Part shown: positions 15,638-22,656 of the stretch, piece after piece
Layout of the letters: each line of letters opens with the position of its first letter
Position numbering within the stretch: position 1 is the stretch's first letter
Origin: an uncultured Olsenella sp.
Lineage (GTDB): Bacteria; Actinomycetota; Coriobacteriia; Coriobacteriales; Atopobiaceae
Direction: 5' to 3'
Length of the DNA stretch: 32,732 bases
Assembly: GCA_900314495.1 (NCBI GenBank)
Contig: OMVJ01000038.1
Coordinates: forward strand, 1-32,732
Translations under genes and position numbers: made by a program
Notes under the pieces: model-generated
Told to the model about the DNA's origin: nothing
What the model saw: the letters and a program-made list of their open reading frames with translations, nothing else
Database searches by the model: none

Positions 15638-15849
15638 TTGGCCAGCTCCTCGAAGACGTCCGCGTACTCGTCCATGAAGTCAACCGCGATGTCTTCCGCC
15701 GAAGCGGCCCTAACGGCACTCGCCGGACTGATGACGACCCATGGCCTATTGTTCTTGAGCACGGTCACCGGCCTGCCGGTGCGGTTCACCTCCGCCGTAA
15801 CCTTTGAGAAGTTGCTCTTAGCCTCCGCGAGGCCGATGGTCAACGTCAT
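15634..15849 (-). CDS. phd: Phd/YefM-type antitoxin
   Basis: 71 residues from an ATG at 15849 with AAGGAG six bases upstream. LTIGLAEAKSNFSKVTAEVN and VTVLKNNRPWVVISP are the DNA-binding and dimer part of Phd/YefM antitoxins. The acidic C-terminal tail (AVDFMDEYADVFEELAK) is the segment that wraps and inhibits the toxin. The gene precedes and overlaps doc. It probably represses its own promoter through the repeated TAGTCA sites just upstream. Confidence 0.93.
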   Translation of the reverse strand: MTLTIGLAEAKSNFSKVTAEVNRTGRPVTVLKNNRPWVVISPASAVRAASAEDIAVDFMDEYADVFEELAK

Positions 15850-15864
15850 ACGTGACTCCTTTTC

Positions 15865-15887
15865 TAGTCAATATTTTAGTCATTATA
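15865..15887 (-). promoter_or_regulatory. phd-doc promoter and probable Phd operator
   Basis: On the minus strand a TG-TATAAT extended -10 lies at 15882-15887. Read on the plus strand, two copies of TAGTCA (15865-15870 and 15877-15882) repeat with a 12-base period and touch that -10 box. Spacing and overlap suit binding of two antitoxin units over the start of transcription. The -35 element is weak. Inferred from sequence only. Confidence 0.5.
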
Positions 15888-15980
15888 CAACCAAGCGGCA
15901 GAGTTACCACCCGTTATCGCACGCTACGGTACGGAGGCTCCAAAGACGTGAATTCAGATGCTCGGGGTGGCGCCAGGCGC

Positions 15981-16016
15981 AGCAGAGGAATCTCCAATAG
16001 CAGAGGAATCTCCAAT
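15981..16016. repeat. Perfect tandem duplication of 18 bases
   Basis: AGCAGAGGAATCTCCAAT occurs twice in direct succession (15981-15998, 15999-16016) within the non-coding region upstream of phd. It looks like a simple slippage duplication. No gene is disturbed. Confidence 0.9.
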
Positions 16017-16089
16017 GCTTGTGACCACGAGCAGGGCATTGCGCACAGGCTTGCAGCTCTGACACGTACGCTGGCTACGGAGTCGGCAG

Positions 16090-16210
16090 CGCACGGGTGG
16101 CGTGGCGTGTAAGAAGAACTGAAAGCCAAACAGCAACACGGGGCTTCTACCTGCGGCTCGTTCGCGGCTTGCCTTCTCGCGCTGCACACGGGTGATGTAC
16201 CGTGTGCGCA
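16090..16210. repeat. Structured dispersed repeat, copy 2
   Basis: Second copy of the element at 13921-14039, in the same orientation. The first 40 bases differ at only two positions; the loop of the AAGCC/GGCTT stem has changed completely while the stem is kept. The right-hand hairpin is GCACACGG/CCGTGTGC with an eight-base loop, where the first copy has GCGCACGG/CCGTGCGC. A G-to-A change is matched by a C-to-T change on the other side. That preserved pairing hints at a folded RNA or hairpin DNA rather than a passive duplicate. Confidence 0.7.
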
Positions 16211-16309
16211 GCTCTCCGCGGAGCCATCGAGGACGCTTCACTCACTTGGCGGGCACTACGGGTAGGCAAATTGCACGGCCCAGTACCACGCGTGCCGTGT
16301 CTCAACTTG

Positions 16310-16379
16310 GCGTCAACACCAGTTCAAGACAGAACGATGCCGTTGGAGGGGCGCTTTTGTCTCGAACTGGTGTTGACGC
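16310..16379. repeat. Palindromic element, copy 2, upstream of the Abi gene
   Basis: A 70-base symmetric element. Arms GCGTCAACACCAGTTC (16310-16325) and GAACTGGTGTTGACGC (16364-16379) are perfectly complementary, then one mismatch, then AGACA/TGTCT. The centre (16327-16362) is 36 bases: it starts AGACAGAA, carries GCCG and TGGAGGGGC, and ends TTTTGTCT, as in copy 1. The arms share nothing with those of copy 1. It lies 195 bases upstream of the Abi start codon and upstream of the gene's own likely promoter, so it would be a separate transcript or a DNA site. Confidence 0.8.
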
Positions 16380-16491
16380 GGTCGGGGGCCAACCCCGCGT
16401 GCAAGCAGCTCTAACAAGCGGCACTCACACTCATAGAGTTGTATGGGCCCATCCGCGGCTCCAACCTTCTTTGCGATGTCGCCACAATATC

Positions 16492-16532
16492 GAACAATTG
16501 TTCTTGTGTATTCCGTACACACGTTCTATCAT
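16492..16532 (+). promoter_or_regulatory. Abi gene promoter with two palindromes
   Basis: TTGTGT (16504-16509) and TATCAT (16527-16532) are spaced by 17 bases. A perfect palindrome GAACAATTGTTC (16492-16503) lies just upstream. An inverted repeat TGTGTA-ttccg-TACACA (16505-16521) overlaps the -35 box and spacer. This arrangement suggests repression by a dimeric regulator, either unlinked or the Abi complex itself. The region is clearly AT-richer than its surroundings. Confidence 0.5.
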
Positions 16533-16573
16533 TGAGGGCGCGGCACGGCGGGGGATGCACGGGAGGGGGCAAC

Positions 16574-17617
16574 ATGAGCGATAAGGTCAGCAAGGATGGC
16601 AATGGTGATCCGAAAGACGCCAACGAACGCCACGAGCAAGCGCCCGTCGAGCACAAGCCTTTCCTTACGCCGCAGGAACTTGTTGCAAGCCTGAAGGCGC
16701 GCGGCGTCAAGTTCGAGCTGTGCTCGGAGGAGGACGCAGCTGCCTACCTGCGCGAACACAACAACTACCTGCGCTGCGCCTCCTATCGTGTGCTGTTCGA
16801 CCGCAAGCCTGCCGCCGATGACGGCACACCCGGCCCCTACGTCAACCTCGACTTCGAGCACCTGCGCGACCTCTCTTCGCTCGACCGGCAGCTGCGCGAG
16901 GCCTTTCTCGACGTATGCATAGACGTGGAGCACTTTGCCAAGCTGTACGTGCTCAACCGCGCACAGGCAGAGGGCGAGGATGGGTATGCAATCGTGGCCG
17001 ACTACCTCAACCAGCTCGACTACCAGAGACGACGGTATGTGTCCCGCTCACTTGCGGTGCGGTCACGCGGTGGCCGTACCCACGACGAGTACAAGGGCGA
17101 TCTGATTGCGCACCATCTGGATGACCTGCCCATGTGGGTCTTCCTTGAAGTGGTGGACTTTGGCACCTTCGTCGACCTCTACAGATTCTGCGCCGGGAGA
17201 TGGGGTGATGACGTCATGGCGCAGGAGCACTACGTGCTTAAGAGCGTCAAGTCACTGCGTAACGCAACCGCGCACAACTCTTGCATCATCAACGGGTTCA
17301 CCAAGAAGGCACCGAGGGCGGAATCCCCCACCAACAGCCTTCTGCTCAAATCCATGAACGAGCTCGGCATCAGGAACACGAAAACCCGACGCGCCAAGAT
17401 GAGCAACCGCCGCATTGCGCAGATGGCGTCGTCGCTCTGGGCGCTTCAGCACTTCTGCACGAGCAAGGATACCCTGCTACGCGATGCGGCAAGGCTCAAC
17501 GCGCTCAAGAATCGCTTCGAAACAAGCCGCCAACTCTATTTCAAGACCAATGGAATCGCCCCGTACTTCGATTTCCTCTGGAAACTCGTTGACACGTGGT
17601 TACCAAGGCAGGCATAA
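16574..17617 (+). CDS. AbiD/AbiF-type (Abi_2) HEPN protein
   Basis: 347 residues from an ATG at 16574 preceded by GGGAGGGGG; the frame is open further upstream but without a ribosome site. PFLTPQELVASLKARGVKFE and YLREHNNYLRCASYRVLF match the Abi_2 family (AbiD/AbiF), as does LDRQLREAFLDVCIDVEHFAK. The HEPN RNase motif is LRNATAHNS (Arg229, His234). Family length is about 300-350, so the protein is full-length. It should be a cytosolic RNA-cleaving abortive-infection effector. From memory of recent literature, AbiF-type HEPN proteins can form toxin-antitoxin pairs with a structured non-coding RNA and are thought to be related to Cas13 ancestors. The palindromic element at 16310-16379 is the obvious candidate for such an RNA here. 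Confidence 0.88.
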   Translation: MSDKVSKDGNGDPKDANERHEQAPVEHKPFLTPQELVASLKARGVKFELCSEEDAAAYLREHNNYLRCASYRVLFDRKPAADDGTPGPYVNLDFEHLRDLSSLDRQLREAFLDVCIDVEHFAKLYVLNRAQAEGEDGYAIVADYLNQLDYQRRRYVSRSLAVRSRGGRTHDEYKGDLIAHHLDDLPMWVFLEVVDFGTFVDLYRFCAGRWGDDVMAQEHYVLKSVKSLRNATAHNSCIINGFTKKAPRAESPTNSLLLKSMNELGIRNTKTRRAKMSNRRIAQMASSLWALQHFCTSKDTLLRDAARLNALKNRFETSRQLYFKTNGIAPYFDFLWKLVDTWLPRQA

Positions 17618-17631
17618 TGACTCCAGATGTA

Positions 17632-17647
17632 AAAACCTTCGGGTTTT
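17632..17647 (+). terminator. Possible short terminator after the Abi gene
   Basis: AAAACC-TTCG-GGTTTT forms a six-base stem with a UUCG tetraloop 14 bases after the Abi stop codon. The stem is short and the T-run is part of it, so this is a weak or bidirectional terminator. Confidence 0.4.
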
Positions 17648-18108
17648 GTACGGGCGGAGTCGCGCAAGCGGTTCCGCTCGAGTTTTATGGTTGACAAACC
17701 CTTTGGGTGCAACAATGCAGGCCCCCAAGCAGGGCCTTGCGCGCCTTGCGCGTAGAATTTGCATCTGCGCAAGCAACCCTGTTCTGTCTCGTCCTAAGCA
17801 CTCGCCCACTGTCTTCTCAGTGCGCCATTCGCTCTTACGATGCCTTCGAAGAAGAAGTCCCAATCTCCCCCGAGTCATAATCTCAAACATTCAATTTTTC
17901 GCGGGCATGCGGGACTCAACCCGCCGCTTGTAGATGCACCACTGGCGCCCGTGCCCCTCTCCCGTGCGGCCCCATATACTGGAAGACACGCGCGAGCCAC
18001 CGCGCTTGTCCTTGCACCGATCACCCACTGCAGTGGAATAGCAGCACATTGACGTCCTGGCAATGACTACCCAACCGAGCACCCGACACAGGCACGTGAG
18101 GAGAATCC
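17648..18108. other. Non-coding stretch with hairpins before the efflux operon
   Basis: No convincing gene is seen. AGCGG-TT-CCGCT followed by TTTT lies at 17667-17686. A larger possible fold pairs CTTGCGC with GCGCAAG and, outside it, CAGGG with CCCTG between about 17730 and 17775. TTGACA at 17691 has no good -10 at the right distance. TATACT near 17975 could be the -10 of the efflux operon. None of these is strong on its own. Confidence 0.3.
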
Positions 18109-19539
18109 ATGAGCGACGAATTGCAGCACCAAGACACGCCCTCCACAGACTCCAACGCCACCGATAACCAGACGGTCCGCATGCCGCTGCCTGCCACGGA
18201 TGCGTCAGGCAAGGGTGCCGCCAGCAGCAACGCGGGCGGTGCCCACTTTTCCACCGCAAACAGCGACGCAGATGCCGACGAGGCCACGCAGCAGGCCATG
18301 CAGAGCCTTCTGGCCCACCGCAAGAAGCGCCGCGTCAAGCGCATCATCGGTGCCGTTGTTGCAGCGCTTGTGGTGTGCGTTATTGCTTTAATGCTATATA
18401 ACACTGTGAATCCGCCAGAGGACCCGGGCACCTACATTCCGGCGACGGCCGTGGTCACACGCGGGGACTTTCAGGACTCCGTCAAGGCCTCAGGCAGCGT
18501 CCAACCCGTGAGCTCCGTGGTGGTCACGCCCGAGGTTGACGGCATCATCGTCAGCGTCAACGTTGCCCAGGGCGACCACGTGGAGAAGGGCCAGACCCTG
18601 CTCACCCTGAAGAACGACGAGCTGGACAAGGCCGTGCGCGAGGCGGGGATGCAGCTGAGGTCCGCCAAGAACCAGCTTTCCTCCGCGCAGCAGGCCTACC
18701 AGCAGGCATACGACGCCTACTACGCAGACACCGAGGGCATGGTGGACGTGGAGACCGTAAACTCCGCGGTTGACGCGGTGGACTCCGCCCAACTTGCGCT
18801 GGAGAGTGCCCAGTCCGCCTACAACGACGCGGTGGCAACGGCCAACAAGCGCACGGTCGTGGCTCCGGCCTCGGGGTCCGTTGTCTCCATGAACGCCGTC
18901 GAGGGCTCGGCCGTCGGCGCTGGTGCAGGTGCCACCACCGGCGGAAGCGGCTCCGGCGGCTCGCTCATAGTTATCGGCGACCTCTCACAGATGAAGGTCA
19001 CCGTGCAAGTGAACGAGGTCGACATATCAAAGATTGCGGTGGGGCAGAACGCCACGGTGACCTTCTCCGCCCTGCCGGACGTGCAGCTGGACGCAGCCGT
19101 CACCAACATCGCGACCCTCTCTTCCGCCGAGGGCTCCGGCGGGTACGACTCCTACGGCGGCAGCGTGGTCACCTATGCCGTTGACCTGCTGATTCCCCAG
19201 CCCGACCCCAACCTCAAGCCCGGCATGACGGCCAGCGTGGCCATCATCTCCACAGACATCCCGAACGCTCTGATGGTGCCCGCCAGCGCCGTGACCACCG
19301 GCGAGGGCGACCAGGCCACCGTGGACGTGGTGACCAGCTGGGGCGAGGACGGCATGCCCACCACGGAGACGCGCACGGTGCGGATCCTTGCCTCCGGCGG
19401 CGCGGACGTAGTGGTTGAGGGAGACCTGCAGGAGGGCGACGAGGTACTTGCGGAGGCCGGCGGCGACGTGCCTGCGGATGACCTTGCCTACGGCGAAGAT
19501 GCCTCTGCCTCCGTAGAGGCCACCAGCTCGGTGGCGTAG
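18109..19539 (+). CDS. MacA-like efflux adaptor (HlyD/RND family)
   Basis: 476 residues; ATG preceded by GAGGAGA. An acidic, Ser/Thr-rich cytoplasmic tail (1-70) leads into a basic stretch and one membrane helix (79-97). Then comes the adaptor: RGDFQDSVKASGSVQPVSSV, the biotinyl-lipoyl half GIIVSVNVAQGDHVEKGQTL, a coiled hairpin of about 70 residues, the second lipoyl half, a Gly/Ser-rich insert and a beta-barrel. In Gram-positive bacteria such proteins pair with a MacB-like transporter to export peptides, lipids or antibiotics. The next two genes supply the ATPase and permease, the first after one base, so this is a three-gene operon. Substrate unknown. Confidence 0.9.
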   Translation: MSDELQHQDTPSTDSNATDNQTVRMPLPATDASGKGAASSNAGGAHFSTANSDADADEATQQAMQSLLAHRKKRRVKRIIGAVVAALVVCVIALMLYNTVNPPEDPGTYIPATAVVTRGDFQDSVKASGSVQPVSSVVVTPEVDGIIVSVNVAQGDHVEKGQTLLTLKNDELDKAVREAGMQLRSAKNQLSSAQQAYQQAYDAYYADTEGMVDVETVNSAVDAVDSAQLALESAQSAYNDAVATANKRTVVAPASGSVVSMNAVEGSAVGAGAGATTGGSGSGGSLIVIGDLSQMKVTVQVNEVDISKIAVGQNATVTFSALPDVQLDAAVTNIATLSSAEGSGGYDSYGGSVVTYAVDLLIPQPDPNLKPGMTASVAIISTDIPNALMVPASAVTTGEGDQATVDVVTSWGEDGMPTTETRTVRILASGGADVVVEGDLQEGDEVLAEAGGDVPADDLAYGEDASASVEATSSVA

Positions 19540-19540
19540 C

Positions 19541-20326
19541 ATGGCCGCCCCCGTCATCCATGCGCAGAAGCTCTGCCGCATCTACCACACCGCCGCGGGG
19601 TTCACGCCGGCGCTGCGCGGCGTCAGCCTGGACGTGGCGCGCGGCGAGTTCCTTGCCATCATGGGGCCGTCCGGCTCCGGCAAGTCCACGCTCATGAGCA
19701 TCCTTGGCTGCCTTGACCGGCCCACTTCCGGCACCTACGTGCTGGACGGCATCAACGTGGCCGAGCTCTCGGACTCCGAGCTGGCACACCTGCGGGCGGA
19801 GAGCCTGGGTTTCGTGTTCCAGTCCTTCAACCTGCTGCCGCGCGCCACCGTCATTCGCAACGTTATGCTGCCACTGGTGTACACCCACGCCACGGTGCGC
19901 GACCGGGAGCTGCGCGCCTGGCAGGCCCTGACCGAGGTCGGCCTGCCCGAGGACCTGTACTACCACCGGTCCAACGAGCTCTCCGGCGGGCAGATGCAGC
20001 GCGTGGCCATCGCCCGCGCGCTGGTGAACGACCCCGCGCTCATCCTGGCCGACGAGCCCACCGGCAACCTGGACTCCGCCACGGGGGAGCTGGTCATGCG
20101 CACCTTCCGCCGCATGCAGGCGCGCGGCAAGACCGTGGTGCTCATCACGCACGACCCCACCGTGGCCGGCTGGGCGGACCGCGTGGTGCACATCCGGGAC
20201 GGCCGCCTGCTCACGGACGAGCAGGAGCAGGCCTTCGTTGCCGCGCTCAGCTCGCACGACTTGGGCGCAACCCCCGACGCGACGACCCCCAGCAACACGA
20301 CTCCCCGGCAGGAGGCGACCTCATGA
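19541..20326 (+). CDS. MacB/LolD-type ABC transporter ATPase
   Basis: 261 residues. Walker A is GPSGSGKST (42-50), then a Q-loop in VFQSFNLLPRATV, the signature LSGGQMQR, Walker B LILADEPTGNLD and the switch histidine in LITHDP. IMGPSGSGKSTLMSILGCLD and the GNLDS ending are typical of the MacB/LolD/FtsE group. It powers the permease encoded next. The ATG begins right after the adaptor stop and its own end overlaps the permease start (ATGA), giving full translational coupling. Confidence 0.95.
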   Translation: MAAPVIHAQKLCRIYHTAAGFTPALRGVSLDVARGEFLAIMGPSGSGKSTLMSILGCLDRPTSGTYVLDGINVAELSDSELAHLRAESLGFVFQSFNLLPRATVIRNVMLPLVYTHATVRDRELRAWQALTEVGLPEDLYYHRSNELSGGQMQRVAIARALVNDPALILADEPTGNLDSATGELVMRTFRRMQARGKTVVLITHDPTVAGWADRVVHIRDGRLLTDEQEQAFVAALSSHDLGATPDATTPSNTTPRQEATS

Positions 20327-21546
20327 AAGCGCGCGACCTCGCATACGAGACCTTCTCGGCCATTCACGCCAACCGCGGCCGCAGCCTGCTGACCATCCTG
20401 GGCATCGTCATCGGCATCGCGGCCGTCATCTCCATGACCGCGCTCATAGACGGAGTCAAGGCCTCCCTGGTGGGCGAGCTGGGCCTTAACCAGGCACGCA
20501 CCGTCATGATCAACTGCTGGCCCGGCCGCGAGGTGACCTCCGAGGACGTGCGCGCCCTCAGCGACCGCATGACCGACCAGTACGATTTTGTGACGGGCTA
20601 CTCCGGCAACTCCGTGCCCATCTCCAACGGCGTGAAGTCGCAGGACTACGCGCAGATTACCGGCTGCGAGCCGGAGTACTTCCAGGCGGCGGGAATCAAG
20701 GCCGGCTTCGGGCGGCTCATCTCCCAAGGCGAGGCGGACGTGGGTGCGCGCGTGGTGGTGCTGGACCAGGCGCTTGCCAAGGAGCTGTGGCCCGACGGCG
20801 CGGACCAGGCCCTGGGCCAGACCGTGCACCTGGGCAACGACGACTACACCGTGGTGGGCGTGACGGAGACGGCCGGCCTGAGTGGCGGGGCCAGCTACAT
20901 TCCCCTGCGCACCATGGAGACCCGGCTCACGGGCGGATCCTCCATCACCAGCATTGTGGGCTACGCCCGCGAGGACGCGGACATGGACGCCATTCCCTCC
21001 TACACGGAGGAGCAGCTGCGCAAGTACTTCAACCTGCCCGCGGACGAGGGCGAGGAGGACGGCACCTACTACATAGACGTCACGACCATGGCATCAATCT
21101 TGCAGCAGCTTGACTCCACCATGGCCGCCTTCCAGCTGCTGATGACGGCCGTGGCGGGAGTCTCGCTGGTGGTGGGCGGCATCGGCATCATGAACATGAT
21201 GCTCACCAACGTGACGGAGCGCATTCGCGAGATTGGCCTGCGCAAGGCCCTGGGCGCCACGCGCGGCAACATAACGGCACAGTTCCTGCTGGAGTCCGTG
21301 GCGCTCTGCCTGGTGGGAGGCGTGTTTGGAATCCTGCTTGGGTACGGCGGTGCGTCCCTTTTGGCGGGCATCGCATCCAGCTCCGGCGCCCTGGGCACGG
21401 GTGAGATGGTGATCACGCCGGTCATCTCCCCCACCGCGGTGGGGCTGGCCACCGGCATCTGCGTGGGCATCGGCGTGCTGTTCGGCTTCTACCCCGCGTG
21501 GCGCGCCTCCAAGCTGGACCCGGTGGAGGCCCTGCGATACCAGTAA
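20323..21546 (+). CDS. MacB-like ABC transporter permease
   Basis: 407 residues with the MacB/FtsX layout. An N-terminal membrane helix (about 18-42, LLTILGIVIGIAAVISMTAL) is followed by an extracytoplasmic domain of roughly 220 residues and three C-terminal helices. The coupling motif TERIREIGLRKALGATRGNI precedes the third helix. Works with the preceding ATPase and adaptor in mechanotransmission-type export. Unlike Gram-negative MacB, the ATPase is a separate chain. Substrate cannot be read from sequence; bacteriocin or antibiotic peptides are common for the group. Confidence 0.93.
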   Translation: MKARDLAYETFSAIHANRGRSLLTILGIVIGIAAVISMTALIDGVKASLVGELGLNQARTVMINCWPGREVTSEDVRALSDRMTDQYDFVTGYSGNSVPISNGVKSQDYAQITGCEPEYFQAAGIKAGFGRLISQGEADVGARVVVLDQALAKELWPDGADQALGQTVHLGNDDYTVVGVTETAGLSGGASYIPLRTMETRLTGGSSITSIVGYAREDADMDAIPSYTEEQLRKYFNLPADEGEEDGTYYIDVTTMASILQQLDSTMAAFQLLMTAVAGVSLVVGGIGIMNMMLTNVTERIREIGLRKALGATRGNITAQFLLESVALCLVGGVFGILLGYGGASLLAGIASSSGALGTGEMVITPVISPTAVGLATGICVGIGVLFGFYPAWRASKLDPVEALRYQ

Positions 21547-21592
21547 GCTTGCAAGCCGACGCCCGTCCGGCTCGCCCGTTGGAAGGATGCGC

Positions 21593-22537
21593 ATGACAAC
21601 TGCAAAGCTTGGCAAGACGCTCGTCATTGCCAATCCCACCGCGCACAGCGGCAAGTCCGCCCAGGCCGCGGAGTTCGTGCGGCGCTTCCTGGACTCCTAC
21701 GGCAACCTCACCGCCGGCCATGACCTGGTGATGACCAAGTTCGCGGGCCACGCCACGCAGCTTGCCGCGGCTGCCAGTGACTTCGACACCGTGATTGCCC
21801 TCGGCGGGGACGGCATCATACACGAGATCGTCAACGGCCTCATGCAGCTTCCCAGCGAGCGCCGCCCGCGCATGGCAATCGTCCCCATGGGCACCGGCAA
21901 CGACTTCGCACGTACCTTGCACATGGCTCGCAACGACCCCAAGACTGCCCTGGCGCAGATTGCGCGCGGGGAAGAACGCACCATAGACCTCGGCTGCGTG
22001 AACGGCGTCTACTTCATGCAGACCCTCTCGTTCGGGCTGGACGCGGCCATCGCGCTGGACACCACCCGCCGGCGCCAGGACCAGACCAGCCAGCAGGGCA
22101 CGGCGCTCTTCGTGACCTCCGGCCTCAAGATCTTCTCCACCGGCCTGCGCGGCTGGCCCTTCCAGGCAAGGGTGGACGGGGAGCCCATCAGCGGCACGGA
22201 CGTGGTCTTTGCCGTGCAGAACGGCCCCACCTACGGCGCAGGCTTCCGCGTGTGCCCGGACGCCTCCCCCGCCGACGGGAGGCTGGACCTTTGCTATTCC
22301 ACGCGCAAGCCCTCCAACGCTACGGTGCTCGCGCTCTTTGGCCTTGCGCGCTATGGCAAGCACACACGCTCCCGCAACGTGGCCTTCCGCAAGGTGCAGC
22401 ACCTGGACGTGCGCTTCCCCGGTGCCGACCAGCCCTCATGCCAGGTGGACGGCGAGCGGCTGGAGGCAGATGGCTACTCGGTGGACGTTGTACCCGCCGC
22501 ACTGCGTGTTATTGTTCCGCCAGGCTGCGCCTGGTGA
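21593..22537 (+). CDS. Diacylglycerol-kinase-family lipid kinase
   Basis: 314 residues. I take the second ATG (21593), because GGAAGG lies six bases before it, while the first ATG directly abuts that site. The nucleotide-binding motif ALGGDGIIHEIVNGL and the PMGTGNDFART motif define the DAGK catalytic domain (DgkB/YegS/BmrU). The C-terminal beta domain contains CQVDGERL near the end. It phosphorylates diacylglycerol or a related lipid at the membrane in phospholipid recycling. It follows the efflux operon by 46 bases and may be co-transcribed. The exact lipid is uncertain. Confidence 0.9.
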   Translation: MTTAKLGKTLVIANPTAHSGKSAQAAEFVRRFLDSYGNLTAGHDLVMTKFAGHATQLAAAASDFDTVIALGGDGIIHEIVNGLMQLPSERRPRMAIVPMGTGNDFARTLHMARNDPKTALAQIARGEERTIDLGCVNGVYFMQTLSFGLDAAIALDTTRRRQDQTSQQGTALFVTSGLKIFSTGLRGWPFQARVDGEPISGTDVVFAVQNGPTYGAGFRVCPDASPADGRLDLCYSTRKPSNATVLALFGLARYGKHTRSRNVAFRKVQHLDVRFPGADQPSCQVDGERLEADGYSVDVVPAALRVIVPPGCAW

Positions 22538-22591
22538 GGCCATAGCGAGCCCTCAGAGCATCCATTCCCTCGGCATTTCGCTCACGAAGAA

Positions 22592-22618
22592 GGGACCCCA
22601 GACGGTATCTGGGGTCCC
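22592..22618. terminator. Bidirectional Rho-independent terminator
   Basis: GGGACCCCAGA (22592-22602) pairs perfectly with TCTGGGGTCCC (22608-22618) around a five-base loop. It stands between two convergent genes, the lipid kinase and PTS enzyme I. T-runs are short on both sides, but the 11-base GC-rich stem and position are convincing. Confidence 0.85.
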
Positions 22619-22656
22619 TTGCATTGCCGTTCGGCCGCTGAGCGGGAGAACAGAAG

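Noticed and set aside
13806-16379. CRISPR array formed by the 36-base centres
   Set aside because: Only two copies about 2.5 kb apart, with no regular spacers and no cas genes nearby.
17640-17690. tRNA-like sequence marking an island attachment site
   Set aside because: No cloverleaf could be drawn and no matching direct repeat was found in the window.
17691-17720. TTGACA as a promoter
   Set aside because: No acceptable -10 box at 16-18 bases downstream.
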